In this document: in pieces, positions 47,473 through 64,000 of the stretch | How positions within the stretch are numbered: position 1 is the stretch's first letter | Layout of the letters: the number at the start of each line of letters is the position of its first letter | NCBI GenBank assembly: GCA_028023455.1 | Contig: JAQFVV010006197.1 | Coordinates: 16,303,254-16,367,253 of the forward strand | Direction: 5' to 3' | DNA length: 64,000 nucleotides | Source: Epiperipatus broadwayi | Taxonomy: Eukaryota > Onychophora > Udeonychophora > Euonychophora > Peripatidae | Notes under the pieces: generated by a model | Database searches by the model: none | Seen by the model: the letters and a program-made list of their open reading frames with translations, nothing else | What the model was told of the DNA's origin: nothing | Program-made: the position numbers and the translations under genes

Positions 47473-49420
47473 TATTATCATCATTTCAACCACTATTGAT
47501 TCATTGCAGAATTAAAGTCTCTCCAATCCCTAGTCTCTCTTCTCCTCAACAAACCAGTAAACTTATATATTTCATTCATCCATCTTACATGCAGACTCTT
47601 TCTAGATCTTTTACAATCTAAAGGGGTCCAATTCGAGACTTCAACTGTTTATCTATTATCATATTTTCTAACAATATGTCCAGCATAATTCCAATTCATT
47701 TCTTCTTTCAATGATACCTGTTGTTTTCTCACTTTCATTTATGATCTCCATGTGTTACTCTAATATATATTTTTTCTTACTGCATTGAATGTTTTCAAGC
47801 TCAGAATTGATTCTCTGTTAAGTGTCCAAATCTCATATCCATAATTAAGAACTGGTAAAACTTATCTATTAAATATTTTCATTTTCAACATCATAGACTC
47901 ATTTCCTTTTAATAATGACTTATTTGTACCAAGATACCAAAAGATTTCCATCCATGTTTAATTCTTCGATTATTTTCGTCCATTATGTTTACATTTGTAT
48001 AAATAATTTGATCAAGGAATTTGTAGTTATCAACTTCTGATTCTTGATTGTCAACCTCTATTTTCTTCTTCTGAGAAAATTCACTGATTTTATTCTTTTT
48101 AGTATTTAATTTTAGATCTACTTTCTTATTTTCATCTGGTAACTCTTGCAACATTTTCTGAAGCTCTATGGCATTATTTGCAAAAACAATCACATCTTCA
48201 AAATCTAGATAGTTTAAATAATCTTCATTTACTTTTATATCCTTAGCTTTCCATTTTAATCTACTGAACACTTCTTGTAAAATTTCTATAAAAAGTTTTG
48301 TGGATATGGAATGATCTTGTAAGCCTTCTCATCATCTTAGTATCTACATGTAATGTAATTTTGCTTTTGCAATTTGATAAACATTCTTTGGAATATGATA
48401 ATATCCCAGGTCTATATCTTGATTATTCAATACTTCAAGTCCTGTAAGAATGCTTATAAAATCAAATGTCTTTTTATAATCTACAAATTCAATGGCAACT
48501 CATATTCATCAGTTCTTTTATAATTTCTCTCAATATTTAGATAAGATCCATTGTACTAAAATCACTTTTAAATCCAGCTTGTACTTTTAGTGGTTAAAAT
48601 CCAAAGTTCACTGAAAACAAATTGTAATTAGCTTTTTTTTCCTCATGGATCATAGCATCGGCCGGAAAGCGAACCTGCTAACCTGGGACACTACTTTTAA
48701 GGCAGCTGTGCTGGCCTCTTGATCCCCAATGCTTGACAAGTTGTAATTAGCATGGAAAAGATTTTGTAAAAAACTGTGATAAGTCTTATAGGCCTGTAAT
48801 TTCAATTTTTTTATCAACTTTCTTAAATAACAATATTACTACTGCATTCTTCCAATCATTCAGTAAATCTTTATCATTTAGACATTTAGTATAAAACTTT
48901 GTGACAATTTTTCTATTTATTCAATTGTTTCTTTTACGACATCAATTATAATTCATCATTTCCTGAACTTTTCCCTTCTTCAAAATCTAATTAAATTTCA
49001 CTTCCTTTAAAATAGACAATTCAGAAGTTGTAATTATACTATAGAGGAAGTTCAACCTTTTTTTTTATTGCAGAAATATCTTTACTTCCAATATCAAAAT
49101 GTTTTCTTATGCATTTGAGACTTTACTCTCTTCTATAATATTTCTTGATAATTCACAATTATATTTTCTCATAATTTATTACCTTTTTTTCATACCATTT
49201 TACAAAACTCTAGATATTCAATTCCTTTTTAACAGACCATTTTTTAAAAATTTCATATTCTTCTTTTCTCATACATTGTTTTGTTTGAGTAAAAATTATT
49301 ACTTTTTATGTCAATTACTTTGTTACAGTTATTAACAGTATCACAGTTACCTTTTCATTGATGTCATTCAAATCTAAACCATCTTCAAAATCTAAATATT
49401 TTGCAGTGTTTCTGTTAATA
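47473..49420 (-). mobile_element. Degraded RTE copy (minus strand), tail to tail with the previous one
   Basis: The (ATC)n 3' end begins directly after the plus copy ends. The copy runs through the C-terminal block (gactctttctagatct), the reverse transcriptase and part of the endonuclease-RT linker. The minus frame at 47909-48271 reads YLDFEDVIVFANNA where intact copies have LDFADDVV. It is 5'-truncated near 49420 and carries a SINE at 48633-48740. Confidence 0.85.
48633..48740 (-). mobile_element. SINE-like insertion with perfect 11-bp target duplication
   Basis: The insert is bounded by exact copies of TTGTAATTAGC (48622-48632 and 48741-48751). The RTE sequence is collinear without it. On the minus strand it ends in an A-tail (AAAAAAAA, seen as T8 at 48633-48640). 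It also carries GCAGGTTCGCTTTCC, a pol III B-box-like sequence. It is GC-rich for this window. The features fit a tRNA-derived SINE or processed small RNA moved by a LINE. Confidence 0.82.
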
Positions 49421-51029
49421 GAATGGCGTTTATGTGCATCTTTTTTTTTCATTAAGTGTGTGAATAAATTACAAAGTAATTTATTTAATAATAATAATAA
49501 TAATGGTAAAAATTAAAATTTTATTACAATTCTTTATTTTAAAATAAAGTACATCATTTTAAAATAACGTCGCTAAGGGAAGCAATTGGAAAGTCTTGGA
49601 TCGTCTGCTTTATACAAAAGGAGGGAATCGTTACATTTTCTTGTGTCATTTATAAAAGGGAAGTCAATAAAAATTTTATAATGATTGTTTAAGTTGATAA
49701 TGCAGTTTCTGGAGTAGAAAACTTCAGAATGCCTTACTCTGATCTTTCCAGTGGTGTAGCTGATTACGGAATGGTAAACAAATATATGCCTTAGAAATTA
49801 ACCTAGATTCTTCTGATCTATTAATTACTGTCTGAAGCTGAAAATGTGTGACACTTGTTATAAAAAAAACTTGCCCTCTAAGTAATTATAAAATGGAAAT
49901 GTTCTTCTATGAATTAATTTATAAATCTACATAATTTCAATACTTTTAATATAAACTTTTTCTTTATGAATTATTATAAATCAACAAAAAATTTTTCCGT
50001 CATGCATGCTCTTTACACAATCTCAGATGTAAATATGTAAATACAATTTTTTATATTATTCTCATTCTGTTTGTTAATTGTTGCTTATTTATATCTCATC
50101 TGAATTCCTAACAGATTATTTTATTTTATCATTTAATCATATTATTAGTGTGGAGAAGTAGTGATCAAAAAATCTGCATAAAGACTTTTTTTAATTTTTT
50201 TTATGTGTGTTCAGTCTGATTGTTATCCATGACTATCATAAAGTAGTCAAAATAAAATTTGTAAAGTCACTTCACTATACACATGGTCACCTGTTAGATA
50301 TTTATAATTCCCTAGACTAAAAATAATTTGTGAATATTGTGTTTTTCATTTTATGGTCATTTGATCAATTATCGTTGTTAAAAGGGCAATTACCACACCA
50401 ATATATATATATTCATGGAAAAATGTAATATAATATTTTAAATAATAGATTAATTGAAAGACAATCATAGTAATGATGAAAAAAATGATTTTGATTTGGT
50501 TATAATGGACAACTAAATATATATATAGAACAAGAAAGAATGGTAATGTTCAAAACATACTATACTTTAAATTTAACATAACGAAAGAAGTGTATATATT
50601 ATAATAATTTTAACAACTCTATAAACAAACCAGTTTTTAAAATTTATATTATTTATGAAGCACTAATCTAATAATTTTAATAACTCTGTAAACAAAGGAC
50701 ATATTTTATTTATGAAGTACTAATCATCAGTTATACAAACTATAGCAATCCTTTACAAATCAGACTTTGCAGTCATTTTTAATAAATTTGCAAATAATGC
50801 TCTCTCATATCAGTATAATTCACTAATCAGATGAAAAATGAATTCACTTTCATCTGATTTCTATTAGTAAATCAATCATTGATAATTCATAGGAGTGATA
50901 TGATGCTTTAGCAGTGATCTTAATAAAACTTCCATTTAACAGGTTCACAATTTTAGACCAAAATGCAAATATAAATTGTATTAATTTTAATAACACTATA
51001 AACAAACAGTAACTATTAAACATGTAGTA
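49421..51029. other. AT-rich intronic DNA
   Basis: Contains an (AAT)n microsatellite near 49488-49505 and a GC-richer patch at 49568-49800 of unknown origin. 50600-50720 holds a locally repeated block (taataattttaataactctgtaaac). Confidence 0.45.
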
Positions 51030-54000
51030 TATCATCATCATCATCAACCATTATCAATCCACTGCAGGATGAAGGTCTCTCCAAGTTCAATCCATCTTTT
51101 CCTATCTTTAGCTTCTCTTCTCCACATCCCCCCTGCACACTTTCTTATTTCATCCATCCATCTCACGTGTGGACTCTTTCTGGGTCTTTTACAATCTCTT
51201 GGACCCAGTTCAAAATTTCAATTGTCCATCTATTATCATCTCTTCTAGCCATATGTCCAGCCCAACTCCATTTCAGTATTTTAATTTTTTCAATGAGGTC
51301 AGTAACACCTGTTTGTTCTCTTACCCATACATTGCGTTTTCGATCTCTTCTTGTTACTCCCAACATGCATCTCTCCATACTTCTTTGAGTGGTCTGAAGT
51401 CCCTGTATTGCTCTTCTATTAAGTGTCCAAGTCTCAGATCCATAAGTAAGAACTGGCAAAACACATTTATTAAAAACCTTCCTTTTCAAACACCTAGGCA
51501 TATTTCCTTTTAGTATCAAGTTATTTCTACCAAAAGCACTCCAAGTTTAATTCTATGATTAATTTCATCCATTATGTTTCCATCTGTATTAATAATCTGA
51601 CCAAGGTATTTGTAACTGTTAACTTCTTCTAACTCATCATAATCAATCTTTATTTTCATATTTTGAAAAAAATCTATTAAACACAACTTTAGTCTTTTTA
51701 ACATTTATCTTTAGTCCTACTTTCCTACTTTCATCTGATAACTCCTGCAACATTTCCTGTAACTTTAAAGCATTATTTGCAAAAACAACTACATCATCTG
51801 CAAAATCTAAATGATTTAAATAATCTCCATTTACTTTCACTCCTTTAGCTTCCCATTTTAATCCACAAAATACTATTTGCAGCACTGCTGTAAAAAGTTT
51901 TGGAGAAATGGAGTCACCCTGTCTTACACCCTTTTCAATGTTGATTTTCCTACTATCATTATGTAATCTAATTGTTGTTGTTGCATTTTTATAAATATTC
52001 TTTAAAATATGACACTATCCTGGATCTACACCATGATGATCCGATGCTTTAATCACTCAAGAAATGTTTATAGAATCAAATGCCTTTTCATAATCTACAA
52101 ATCCTAAGCATAATGGCAATTCATATTCATCTGTCCTATCTATAACTTCTCTCAATACCTGGATATGATCTACTGTACTAAAACCACTTTTAAATCCAGA
52201 TTGCTCTCTTGGTTAGTGGAAATCCAGTGTTTCCTGTAGACGAGTTGTAATTACCTTAGTAAAAATTTTGTATAAAACTGATAAAAGACTGATAAGTCTG
52301 TAATTTCTAATATCTTCTTTAACATCTTTTTTAAATATTAATATTAATACTGCATTCTTCCAATCATCTGGTACATCTTTATCATTTAGACATTTGGTAT
52401 ATAATTTTGCTAAAAAAAATTCTATTTCTTCATCTGCTTCTTTTAATATATCAATTACAATTCCATCATTACCTGGAGCCTTCCCTTTCTCCATAAATTT
52501 AATTGCATGTCTCACTTCCTCATTCAAAATTCTGGGCAATTCGGAAGATATAATATGTATAGGAGGCACTTGTTCTTTATTACTATATAATTCTTGATAG
52601 AAGTCTTCTACACATTTCATGATGTCATCTCTCTTTTTAGTAATAATGCCATCTTTTTTTCTTATTGCAGATATAAATTTCCTACCAATAGCAAAATGTT
52701 GTTTTACACACTTTAGACTTTTATTCTCTTCTACAACTTTCCTTGCTAGTTCACAATTGTACTTTCTTATATCATTTTCAATTCTTTTCCGCCCCATTTT
52801 ACAAAATTCGAGATATTCAATTGTTGTATAACCTCATATTCCTTCTTTTCTTCATAAATTCTCTAGTCTCAGTAGAAATTTTATGAGTCAATTGCTGCTT
52901 TTTTCTACCAGCTATCTTTGCTGCAGTTTTTAAAAGTGTATCAATTATTTTCCTATTAATGTCATTCAAATCTGAATCATGTTCAAAATCTACTAATACT
53001 TGAAACTGATTTGTAAGTTCTAATTTAAATTCATTAGAATGTTTCTGAAGATTATGAATACCAACTGTAAATATTGTTTTTCTTAATAATTTTTGTCTCT
53101 CTAGTTTTGCATTAACATGTATCATATATCTTACTAATTGATGATCACTTTCTGTGTTAAATTTATTAAGAACATTACAATCTTGACATATGTATTTTCT
53201 GTTGGTCAAAATATAATCCAATTCTGTTGTACCTTCATTTGGATGCTTCCATGTCCATTTCCTTTTAACATTTTTCTCAAAAAAAGAATTCATAATATAA
53301 AGTTTTTCTTTTTCTGCAAACTCCATAAGTCTATGTCCTCTCTCATTTCTATTACCATAACCAAAATTACCTACCACATTTTCATCTTTCATTTGTTTAC
53401 CAATTCTAGCATTAAAGTCTATAACAATTTTAAAATGTTGTTTACTCTGATCAAAAGCCTTTTGTACATCCATATAAAAATCTTCTACTACTTCATCATT
53501 ATGAGAACTTGTTGGGGCATAAGCCTGAATTATCTGCATTTGGTATCTGCTATTAAGTTATAAAACTGCTTGCCATTCTGTCCGATACAACATCAATGTC
53601 CACAATGTTATTCTTCCATTTTTTATTTATAATGAATCCTACTCCACTTGTATTTCCAATATTTGTGCCTTTATAGTAGAGTATACGTCCACTTTTTAAA
53701 TCAATTGTTTCTTCACCTTTTCTTCTAACTTCACAAAGTCCAATAATGTCCCATTTAATATAAGACAGTTCTTCTTCTAACTCTTGCAATCTTCCTTCAC
53801 TTGAAAGTGATCTGCTGTTGTAAGTATCTAAATAAAAGTCGTCATCAAATGGCAGCCTGAGTCCGCAATCAGGGGATTCTTAGCACCCTCCGCCTTCGGC
53901 CAGCAACCGCTGCCTTGGTTGGTGACTTTACAGCCTCCTGGGAATAAGGGCCATGATTTATTTGTGTCTGTCATGATTGTATATATTGGAAAAAATATTC

Positions 54001-54208
54001 TTAAACTCGGAGGTAAAAAGCCAATACACTCACCACGCTGGCTAATGCATGTTGGTGAGCAGCCCATCAATGTTCGTATACTATATGAATAATCACATAG
54101 TAATAACAGCTGCAACAACAAGAACGTATGGAGTGGACATTAGGAATTTTCCCTGCTCGGTTCCTTTAAGGCCTCCAAGAGGAATCAAAGGGTCCCCCCC
54201 TTCCAGTT
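51030..54208 (-). mobile_element. Nearly full-length RTE copy with 5' leader (minus strand)
   Basis: The element runs from (ATC)n and the C-terminal block at 51030 up to a leader ending near 54208. It is close to the 19.4-kb copy in sequence. It is broken by several small lesions. The endonuclease frame shifts near 53540-53555. IVIDFNARIG near 53415 lacks the Gly of GDFNAR. A stop follows TLDFH near 52213, and frames change near 51640-51890 and 51516. FADDVV and most catalytic residues can still be read. The 52.8-kb junction reads KKQQLTHKI, showing that endonuclease and reverse transcriptase are one ORF in this family. Confidence 0.9.
53828..54121 (-). pseudogene. RTE 5' leader open frame (N-terminal extension)
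   Basis: This 97-codon frame precedes the endonuclease. It starts in the leader, carries FPGGCKVTNQGSGCWPKA, and ends ADSGCHLMTTFI. Its last residues overlap MTTF, the start used in the 19.4-kb copy, in the same frame. A difference in the length of the T-run (gacgacttttattta here, one T more there) makes this copy stop. In the ancestor the leader frame probably ran into the endonuclease as one protein. Comparable N-terminal stretches occur in RTE-like proteins of other invertebrates, as far as I recall. Confidence 0.5.
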
Positions 54209-54214
54209 AATAGC

Positions 54215-54324
54215 CATTTACATTTTGCTTAAACACCTTATCAATACTTTTATTTATATCAAATTAACAGTTTCGACTGATATAAATAAAAGTATTGATA
54301 AAGTGTTTAAGAAAGGTGTAAATG
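54215..54324. repeat. Palindrome P7 at the RTE 5' end
   Basis: Arms of about 48 bp, catttacattttgctt against gaaaggtgtaaatg, with an exact core tatcaatacttttatttatat and its inverse. The loop is near 54262-54276. It lies within 10 bp of the leader end of the 51-54-kb RTE. Confidence 0.8.
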
Positions 54325-55689
54325 TTATGATATGTTAAAGTAGAAATCAATACATAGGAAAAGAAGAAATAGAAAAATATGTAGTACTGAGAATATATAA
54401 TAATATTTATGAAATAACAATTTTCACTGGTACGTATTATAAAAATCTTTTACAAGTCTGTTATTTTAGAGTCATTTTTAATAAACCTGCAAATAAGACA
54501 CTTTCATGTCAACGAAATCCACTAATCTGCCAAAAATGAATCAACTTGCATTTAGTCTCCAATATTTAATATGAATTTTAGATTTATTGTTGATATTTTA
54601 TGGAGATAAAATATTGCATTACCAGCAATCTTAATAAATCCTTGATCTAACCAACTCATAATTTCAAACCACAATGCAGATATTAATTCTATTAAATTTT
54701 AACAAACCTGTAAATAACTAATAATTATTAAACATGTAGTGCTGAGAAGATATAATTCTAGAAAATGTGAATGTAAAGAATTTTTATAGTATGCGCATTT
54801 GAAAACATTTATTGAATATATATTATTACATATTATCAGCATTATATATTTAATAGCTTTTGCTTATTGTTGAAATTAACAGAATTTATACCTGCATTAT
54901 GGTCTGAATCTGAAAACCATTTAGATCAAGGCTTTGATAAGATCACCATTAACCAACTGTTTCACTTTTACAAAATATTAAAAATTAATCTAATTCTATA
55001 AAATCTTGAAGACCAAATCAAAGTCGATTTATTTTTTATCTAATTAGTAAATAACATTAATATAAAGGATGTTATTTGCTACTTTATTACAATTAATTAG
55101 AAAGTCTGATTTGTAAAGGATTCTATAATATTCACATTTGAAGATTATTATTTCATAAATATTTTTATACATATATATTCCAGTAAATGAAATATTATTC
55201 ATCTGTTTTACAAAATTGGAAAATGTTTGCAATGGAATGGAAAATTTTAATTGTTATTGAAAATTGAAGTTCACACATTAATTATTATATTCCATTATAC
55301 TCTTGAAGATATGAGAATTCAAATATAAATGAATAAAATATATAAATAATAAAATAATTTTGTATTTAAAGTTTAATTAACTGCCAATTTTTGCATATTA
55401 TTTATGATATGTATAAAAAAAAACCTTTTGATAAATCAAAACAAATAATAACCTAATAGTTTGGTCATATGACATTCACGTACTGAAAATGACAGAGTTA
55501 AACATCAGTCCAGATATGTGGTTTTGAGTCCAGTATTCTGCCAGCTATGTGCTTTGCGACAATTTATGCAAATACGCACACTTCACAGATTGCTGTGAGG
55601 GTGTCTGGAATTCAACTGGCCCCAACTCTTAAAATCTTCATTCCAAGTAATGATATTACACCTTACCTGACATAGTATTACATACTAAT
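54325..55689. other. AT-rich intronic DNA
   Basis: No gene. Blocks near 54440-54560 and 54700-54720 resemble blocks near 50640-50830 (cctgcaaata, ctcatatca/tcatgtcaa, cactaatc), suggesting an old related repeat on both sides of the RTE. Confidence 0.4.
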
Positions 55690-56340
55690 AATTATAAGCC
55701 CAGCGCGTTCTTCCCTACACAGACTGGAAGGTGAAAACAAATTCGAAAGAGCAAACCCAAGCACGATTTCACATAACTCACGGGAAAAGTCACATTTGCG
55801 CTTGAACAGTTAGTTGCGAGACAAATGAAATGTCTGAGGTTGCAGATCATTTTGGTAATCATAAGATTGTTTTGCATAGACTAGTGCATCTTTTGGCCGA
55901 TCCTTGGGATCGGCAAAACCATTAGAACACCTCTTTGCACATTCCAGCACTACGTGCTGACATATTCCCCCTCCCTGAGACCCTATCGCTGTGCTTTTCG
56001 ATGCTGTCTTTGACAAGTTGTTGTCAAAAATCAAAAATATTTCATTAATACAAGTTTTTTTTTTATATGAAAATAATACCAGAAATCGGACAATAAAGAA
56101 AAAAGTTTCTTAAAAGCAAAAAAAAAGAAGTATCTTTTTTCAGAATCAAAAATAATTAGACCCCCCCCTCCCTGCACATTGCTGCGCTTCGAGGTGTCAT
56201 ATTTGGACAAGTTGTTGTTTGAAATAAATGTGTGATGTTAAAACAAAATAATAAAAAAATACTAGTTTGTTTACAATTCAAAATAATTAATTAATACATG
56301 TATTTTATATATATATAAAAATAATAACAGAAATCGAATA
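55690..56340. repeat. GC-richer repeat with internal tandem duplication
   Basis: A block beginning ccccctccctg and containing gctgtgcttttcgatgctgtc and gacaagttgttgt (55967-56090) is repeated from 56163 (gctgcgcttcgaggtgtca, gacaagttgttgt, then ataataacagaaatcg). The upstream 55690-55960 contains ttggccgatccttgggatcggcaaaa, a small hairpin. Class unknown. Open minus frames here (55692-55877, 55810-56034) are short and unrecognised. Confidence 0.55.
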
Positions 56341-56639
56341 AATCAAAAAAAGGTCAGTTTGGTAACATTATATTTATGTGTTTGGTTGTAGCACCAACGC
56401 CAACAAGTGGCTTGTATCAGCTAAACAACTACTACCAATATTTTAATACTTAAGGAAATAATAAAGTCATGTGAGAAAGTCATAAATTTGAGCACCAGAA
56501 ATGATAATTATGTTTTGATCTAGGAATGTTTAAGCTCTTTAGTCCATAAATTTACCATTATATTAAATTCCATCGGATGTAATAAAGTGATTAAAAGAAA
56601 AGGATATACAATTTAAAGTGAAATTATATTTTAAATATA

Positions 56640-56870
56640 AATAAATAAATATACAGATGAAAAAATATGCATGTCTGAGATAGATGAAATCTCAAACTGG
56701 ATCCCAACAGATCGCAAAAACCTTAAAAAAAGAACATGTGAGAGATACAGATGAATTTAAAAAATTTGGAAAAACTTGGATTAGAGAAATGGATTAAACT
56801 TAAATGGAAATATCTTCAATCAGCAGCAAATCAATAATGATTTTAAATGATGATGACATAGAAAAAAATA
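56640..56870 (+). pseudogene. RTE 3'-end fragment
   Basis: The plus strand keeps ISNWIPTDRKNLKKRTCER (compare ILNWIPRDCKRPRKRPHVR) and then a degraded WMDEI and AKD stretch. It ends near aatgatgatgac, an eroded (TGA)n tail. It is extremely 5'-truncated. Confidence 0.75.
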
Positions 56871-57207
56871 CAAAATAACATATGAACACAAAAAAATTTA
56901 TTTATTAAGAAGAGATCACAAAATTAACAAATAGTTGAATATTATAGATAAATAATAAATAGACTTCAGATAAATAAATAGAAACTAATTATTATCCATA
57001 AAATTGGCATCCATATGAAATATTTATTCTGTTTATCATTTAAAAATATACTATAGTATTATTACAAAAAAAAAAAAAAAACTCTTAGTTTTCTTAGAAA
57101 ATAAAAGTTTTTTGAACGAAACTTTTCTTAGAAAAACTAAAGCTTTTTGAATATATTAAATGTGATATGTTGAATATATATATTATTAACTAAAAATAAC
57201 ACTATAC

Positions 57208-57314
57208 CTATCAAAGCTTGTGCGAGCTACAAAAGGATCAAATAATCTCAAAGATGTAATAATATCTTTTTGAACTTCTGGGGTAGCTGTAGCAGTTAAT
57301 GCCATAATTGGTAC
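57208..57314 (-). CDS. WRN-like RecQ helicase, exon with LTATA (motif III)
   Basis: This is the second visible exon of the same minus-strand gene. It is 107 bp, phase 0 at its acceptor (ttttag, then GTACC) and phase 2 at its donor (gtatag from 57207). It encodes VPIMALTATATPEVQKDI and continues to RTSFD plus two bases of an Arg codon. LTATA is RecQ motif III, which couples ATP hydrolysis to DNA unwinding. Joined to the upstream exon it reads EIPN-VPIMALTATA, matching the WRN family layout without gap or overlap. The intron separating the two exons is 6,232 bp (57315-63546). No stop or frameshift is present, which argues for a living gene and not a retro-copy. Confidence 0.88.
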
Positions 57315-57420
57315 CTAAAACATATATACATTAAAAAAGTAAACAACTGTTTTAAAAAAACCCTCTAAAATTGATTATAATATAAACTTAATTTTAAACT
57401 TTGTGTGTTTGTCAATATTT

Positions 57421-57700
57421 TGTAATTCAATACTAGCACTATAAACGCATAAACACAAAGCTAATATTTATATCTTATTAAACCATAAGCTGAGTGCTTT
57501 AGAGAGTTAAGGCTCTCATAATCATAGCTCTTTGTGGAGTAACTGATTGTCTAATGTTATGCAAATCTAACATAGACAATCAGTTACTTCACAAAGAGCT
57601 ATGATTATGAGAGCTGTGACTCTCGCTCAGCCTATGGTTTAATAAGATATTAAATATTAGCTTTGGGCTTATGCGTTTATAGTGCTAGTATTGAATTATA
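57421..57700. repeat. Long palindrome P8 inside the 6.2-kb intron
   Basis: Arms of about 130 bp, gtaattcaatactagcact to agtgctagtattgaattat. Anchors are ctcataatcatagctctttgtg/cacaaagagctatgattatgag and gacaatcagttac and its inverse. It lies 107 bp inside the intron from the acceptor of the LTATA exon. Confidence 0.92.
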
Positions 57701-58607
57701 AAAATGATCGTATAAATGTTAAAAAAATAAACTTCAGAATATTTCTGAGATGTTCATACTCTCTTAATTTTAATTTAATGTATTGTTAAGTTAATCATAA
57801 TTTTTAATGCAAAAATCAGAAAGGAACATATAATCATTTATTCTGTATATAATTAAATATTTATCTTTCAAAGTAGTTTATAAAGGTTGAATTAAAAAAA
57901 AACCTCATCATATTCCTGTATTTTTTTTTTTGCATAAAATGTTAACTTCTATTATTTTATAGGTTCTGTCTAAGATAGTGTCATGGTACTATTTATCTAA
58001 GTTACTTCCAATGTTTTCACTTTTTCATATTGTTTCTCTGGGCTTCACTTCAGGCTTTACAATAATTTCTACACGATGCTCTATTTTAAGCATTGCAAAA
58101 TAAAGAAAATTTTTTAGTACTCTAGATCACATTGCATGTTATTTTTTAAACAAATGCATATTGTAACTTTAAATATTTTTTTGTACAAATTTAATTTTGT
58201 TAAAGTATATAGAAAGATATATAAAACAGAGCAATAATAGTTCAAAATTTAAACATTTCTAAATGGAATGTTTGTAATCAAAACCTTAATTTTTAGTATA
58301 CAGTTTAAGTATATTTCATTAACTTGGCAATTTCTAAAGAATATAATTTTTGATGACTTGTGCTTGAGAAATATTTAAGACATTAATAAATAAAAAAATT
58401 AACGGTGATAGTTTATTTATGCAGTTTTTCTATTTGGAATACTTAGCATAAGTTATTGGACGTTCATTCAATCTGACAAACTTTGAGAGAATGTCATCCA
58501 CAAAAGTGAAGATTTTAATTTCATTACTGAAGCAGTCAATCTTAGCTTAAGAGTGAGCTTCATGTTTCCACCTACTAACCTGTATTCAAACCCTATATCC
58601 CATCCCG
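57701..58607. other. AT-rich intronic DNA
   Basis: No feature supported. Confidence 0.5.
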
Positions 58608-58750
58608 CTCCTTTTGTCGTGCATGTATATATTTGAGATGCACGCCTAAGGTATAAAATTTTAACGTTTCAATAACATTTTTAAAATTATTATTAATTCT
58701 TTTTTATTAAAGTACATAGGTGCGTCTCAAATATATATATAGGAGCAAAA
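58608..58750. repeat. Short inverted repeat
   Basis: The outer ends gctccttttg and aggagcaaaat, and the inner arms tatatttgagatgcacgcct and aggtgcgtctcaaatata, are inverses around an AT-rich centre. About 140 bp, MITE-like. Confidence 0.7.

Positions 58751-64000
<5,250 letters not shown>

Noticed and set aside
47059-47621. Several overlapping short frames on both strands around the two RTE tails.
   Set aside because: They are antisense readings of RTE C-terminal sequence and change frame with it.
51167-53563. Plus-strand frames opposite the 51-54-kb RTE.
   Set aside because: Shadows of the minus-strand element.

Overview
The window is AT-rich eukaryotic DNA, almost certainly from an invertebrate animal. 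It has spliced genes with very large introns, microsatellites such as (TGA)n and (AT/GT)n, and animal-type mobile elements: an RTE-like non-LTR retrotransposon family, a Penelope-like element with a GIY-YIG domain, hAT transposons with 8-bp target duplications, a SINE and many long palindromes. Nothing resembles a bacterial operon or phage. The sequence alone does not fix the phylum.

Only one host gene is convincing, and it spans almost the whole window on the minus strand. Four short exons (63653-63547, 57314-57208, 43937-43777, 10437-10346) join in compatible phases (1-0, 0-2, 2-1, 1-0). Together they encode consecutive helicase segments of a RecQ helicase most like WRN: DEAH box (motif II), LTATA (motif III), FDRPNL and TIIYC (motif IV), and the YHAGM segment. 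The introns between them are about 6.2, 13.3 and 33.3 kb. The ATP-binding motif I exon should lie beyond 64000, and the motif V/VI exon before position 1, because I could not find either inside. Most of what follows is therefore transposon debris inside the introns of one gene.

Layout: 1-10345 is AT-rich intron with an old LINE remnant (1370-2400), two adjacent palindromes (2488-3246), a 138-bp tandem duplication (5006-5283) and an LTR-like repeat (6670-7240). The 33-kb intron (10438-43776) holds a second copy of that LTR-like repeat (about 13550-14540), a Penelope-like element (17495-22740) with a nearly intact RTE nested in its tail (19441-22287), a 494-bp hAT derivative (23605-24098), a recent 418-bp tandem duplication (25833-26669) and a palindrome split by a second hAT (26802-27953). 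Further on it holds a second Penelope tail, a degraded RTE that carries its own ~1.96-kb insertion (35597-40445), and a third hAT (41813-42723). The 13.3-kb intron (43938-57207) holds two palindromes, two RTE copies placed tail to tail (45755-49420, one with a SINE insertion), a nearly full-length RTE with its 5' leader (51030-54208) and a GC-richer repeat (55690-56340). The 6.2-kb intron (57315-63546) holds a palindrome and some GC-richer islands.

All coding capacity outside the helicase exons is mobile-element derived. The RTE family supplies an apurinic-like endonuclease plus reverse transcriptase. The Penelope element supplies a GIY-YIG nuclease domain and a hammerhead-ribozyme-like motif. 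The hAT elements retain only BED-finger fragments. The nesting order (RTE inside Penelope, SINE inside RTE, hAT inside palindrome, unknown element inside RTE) gives a relative chronology of invasions.
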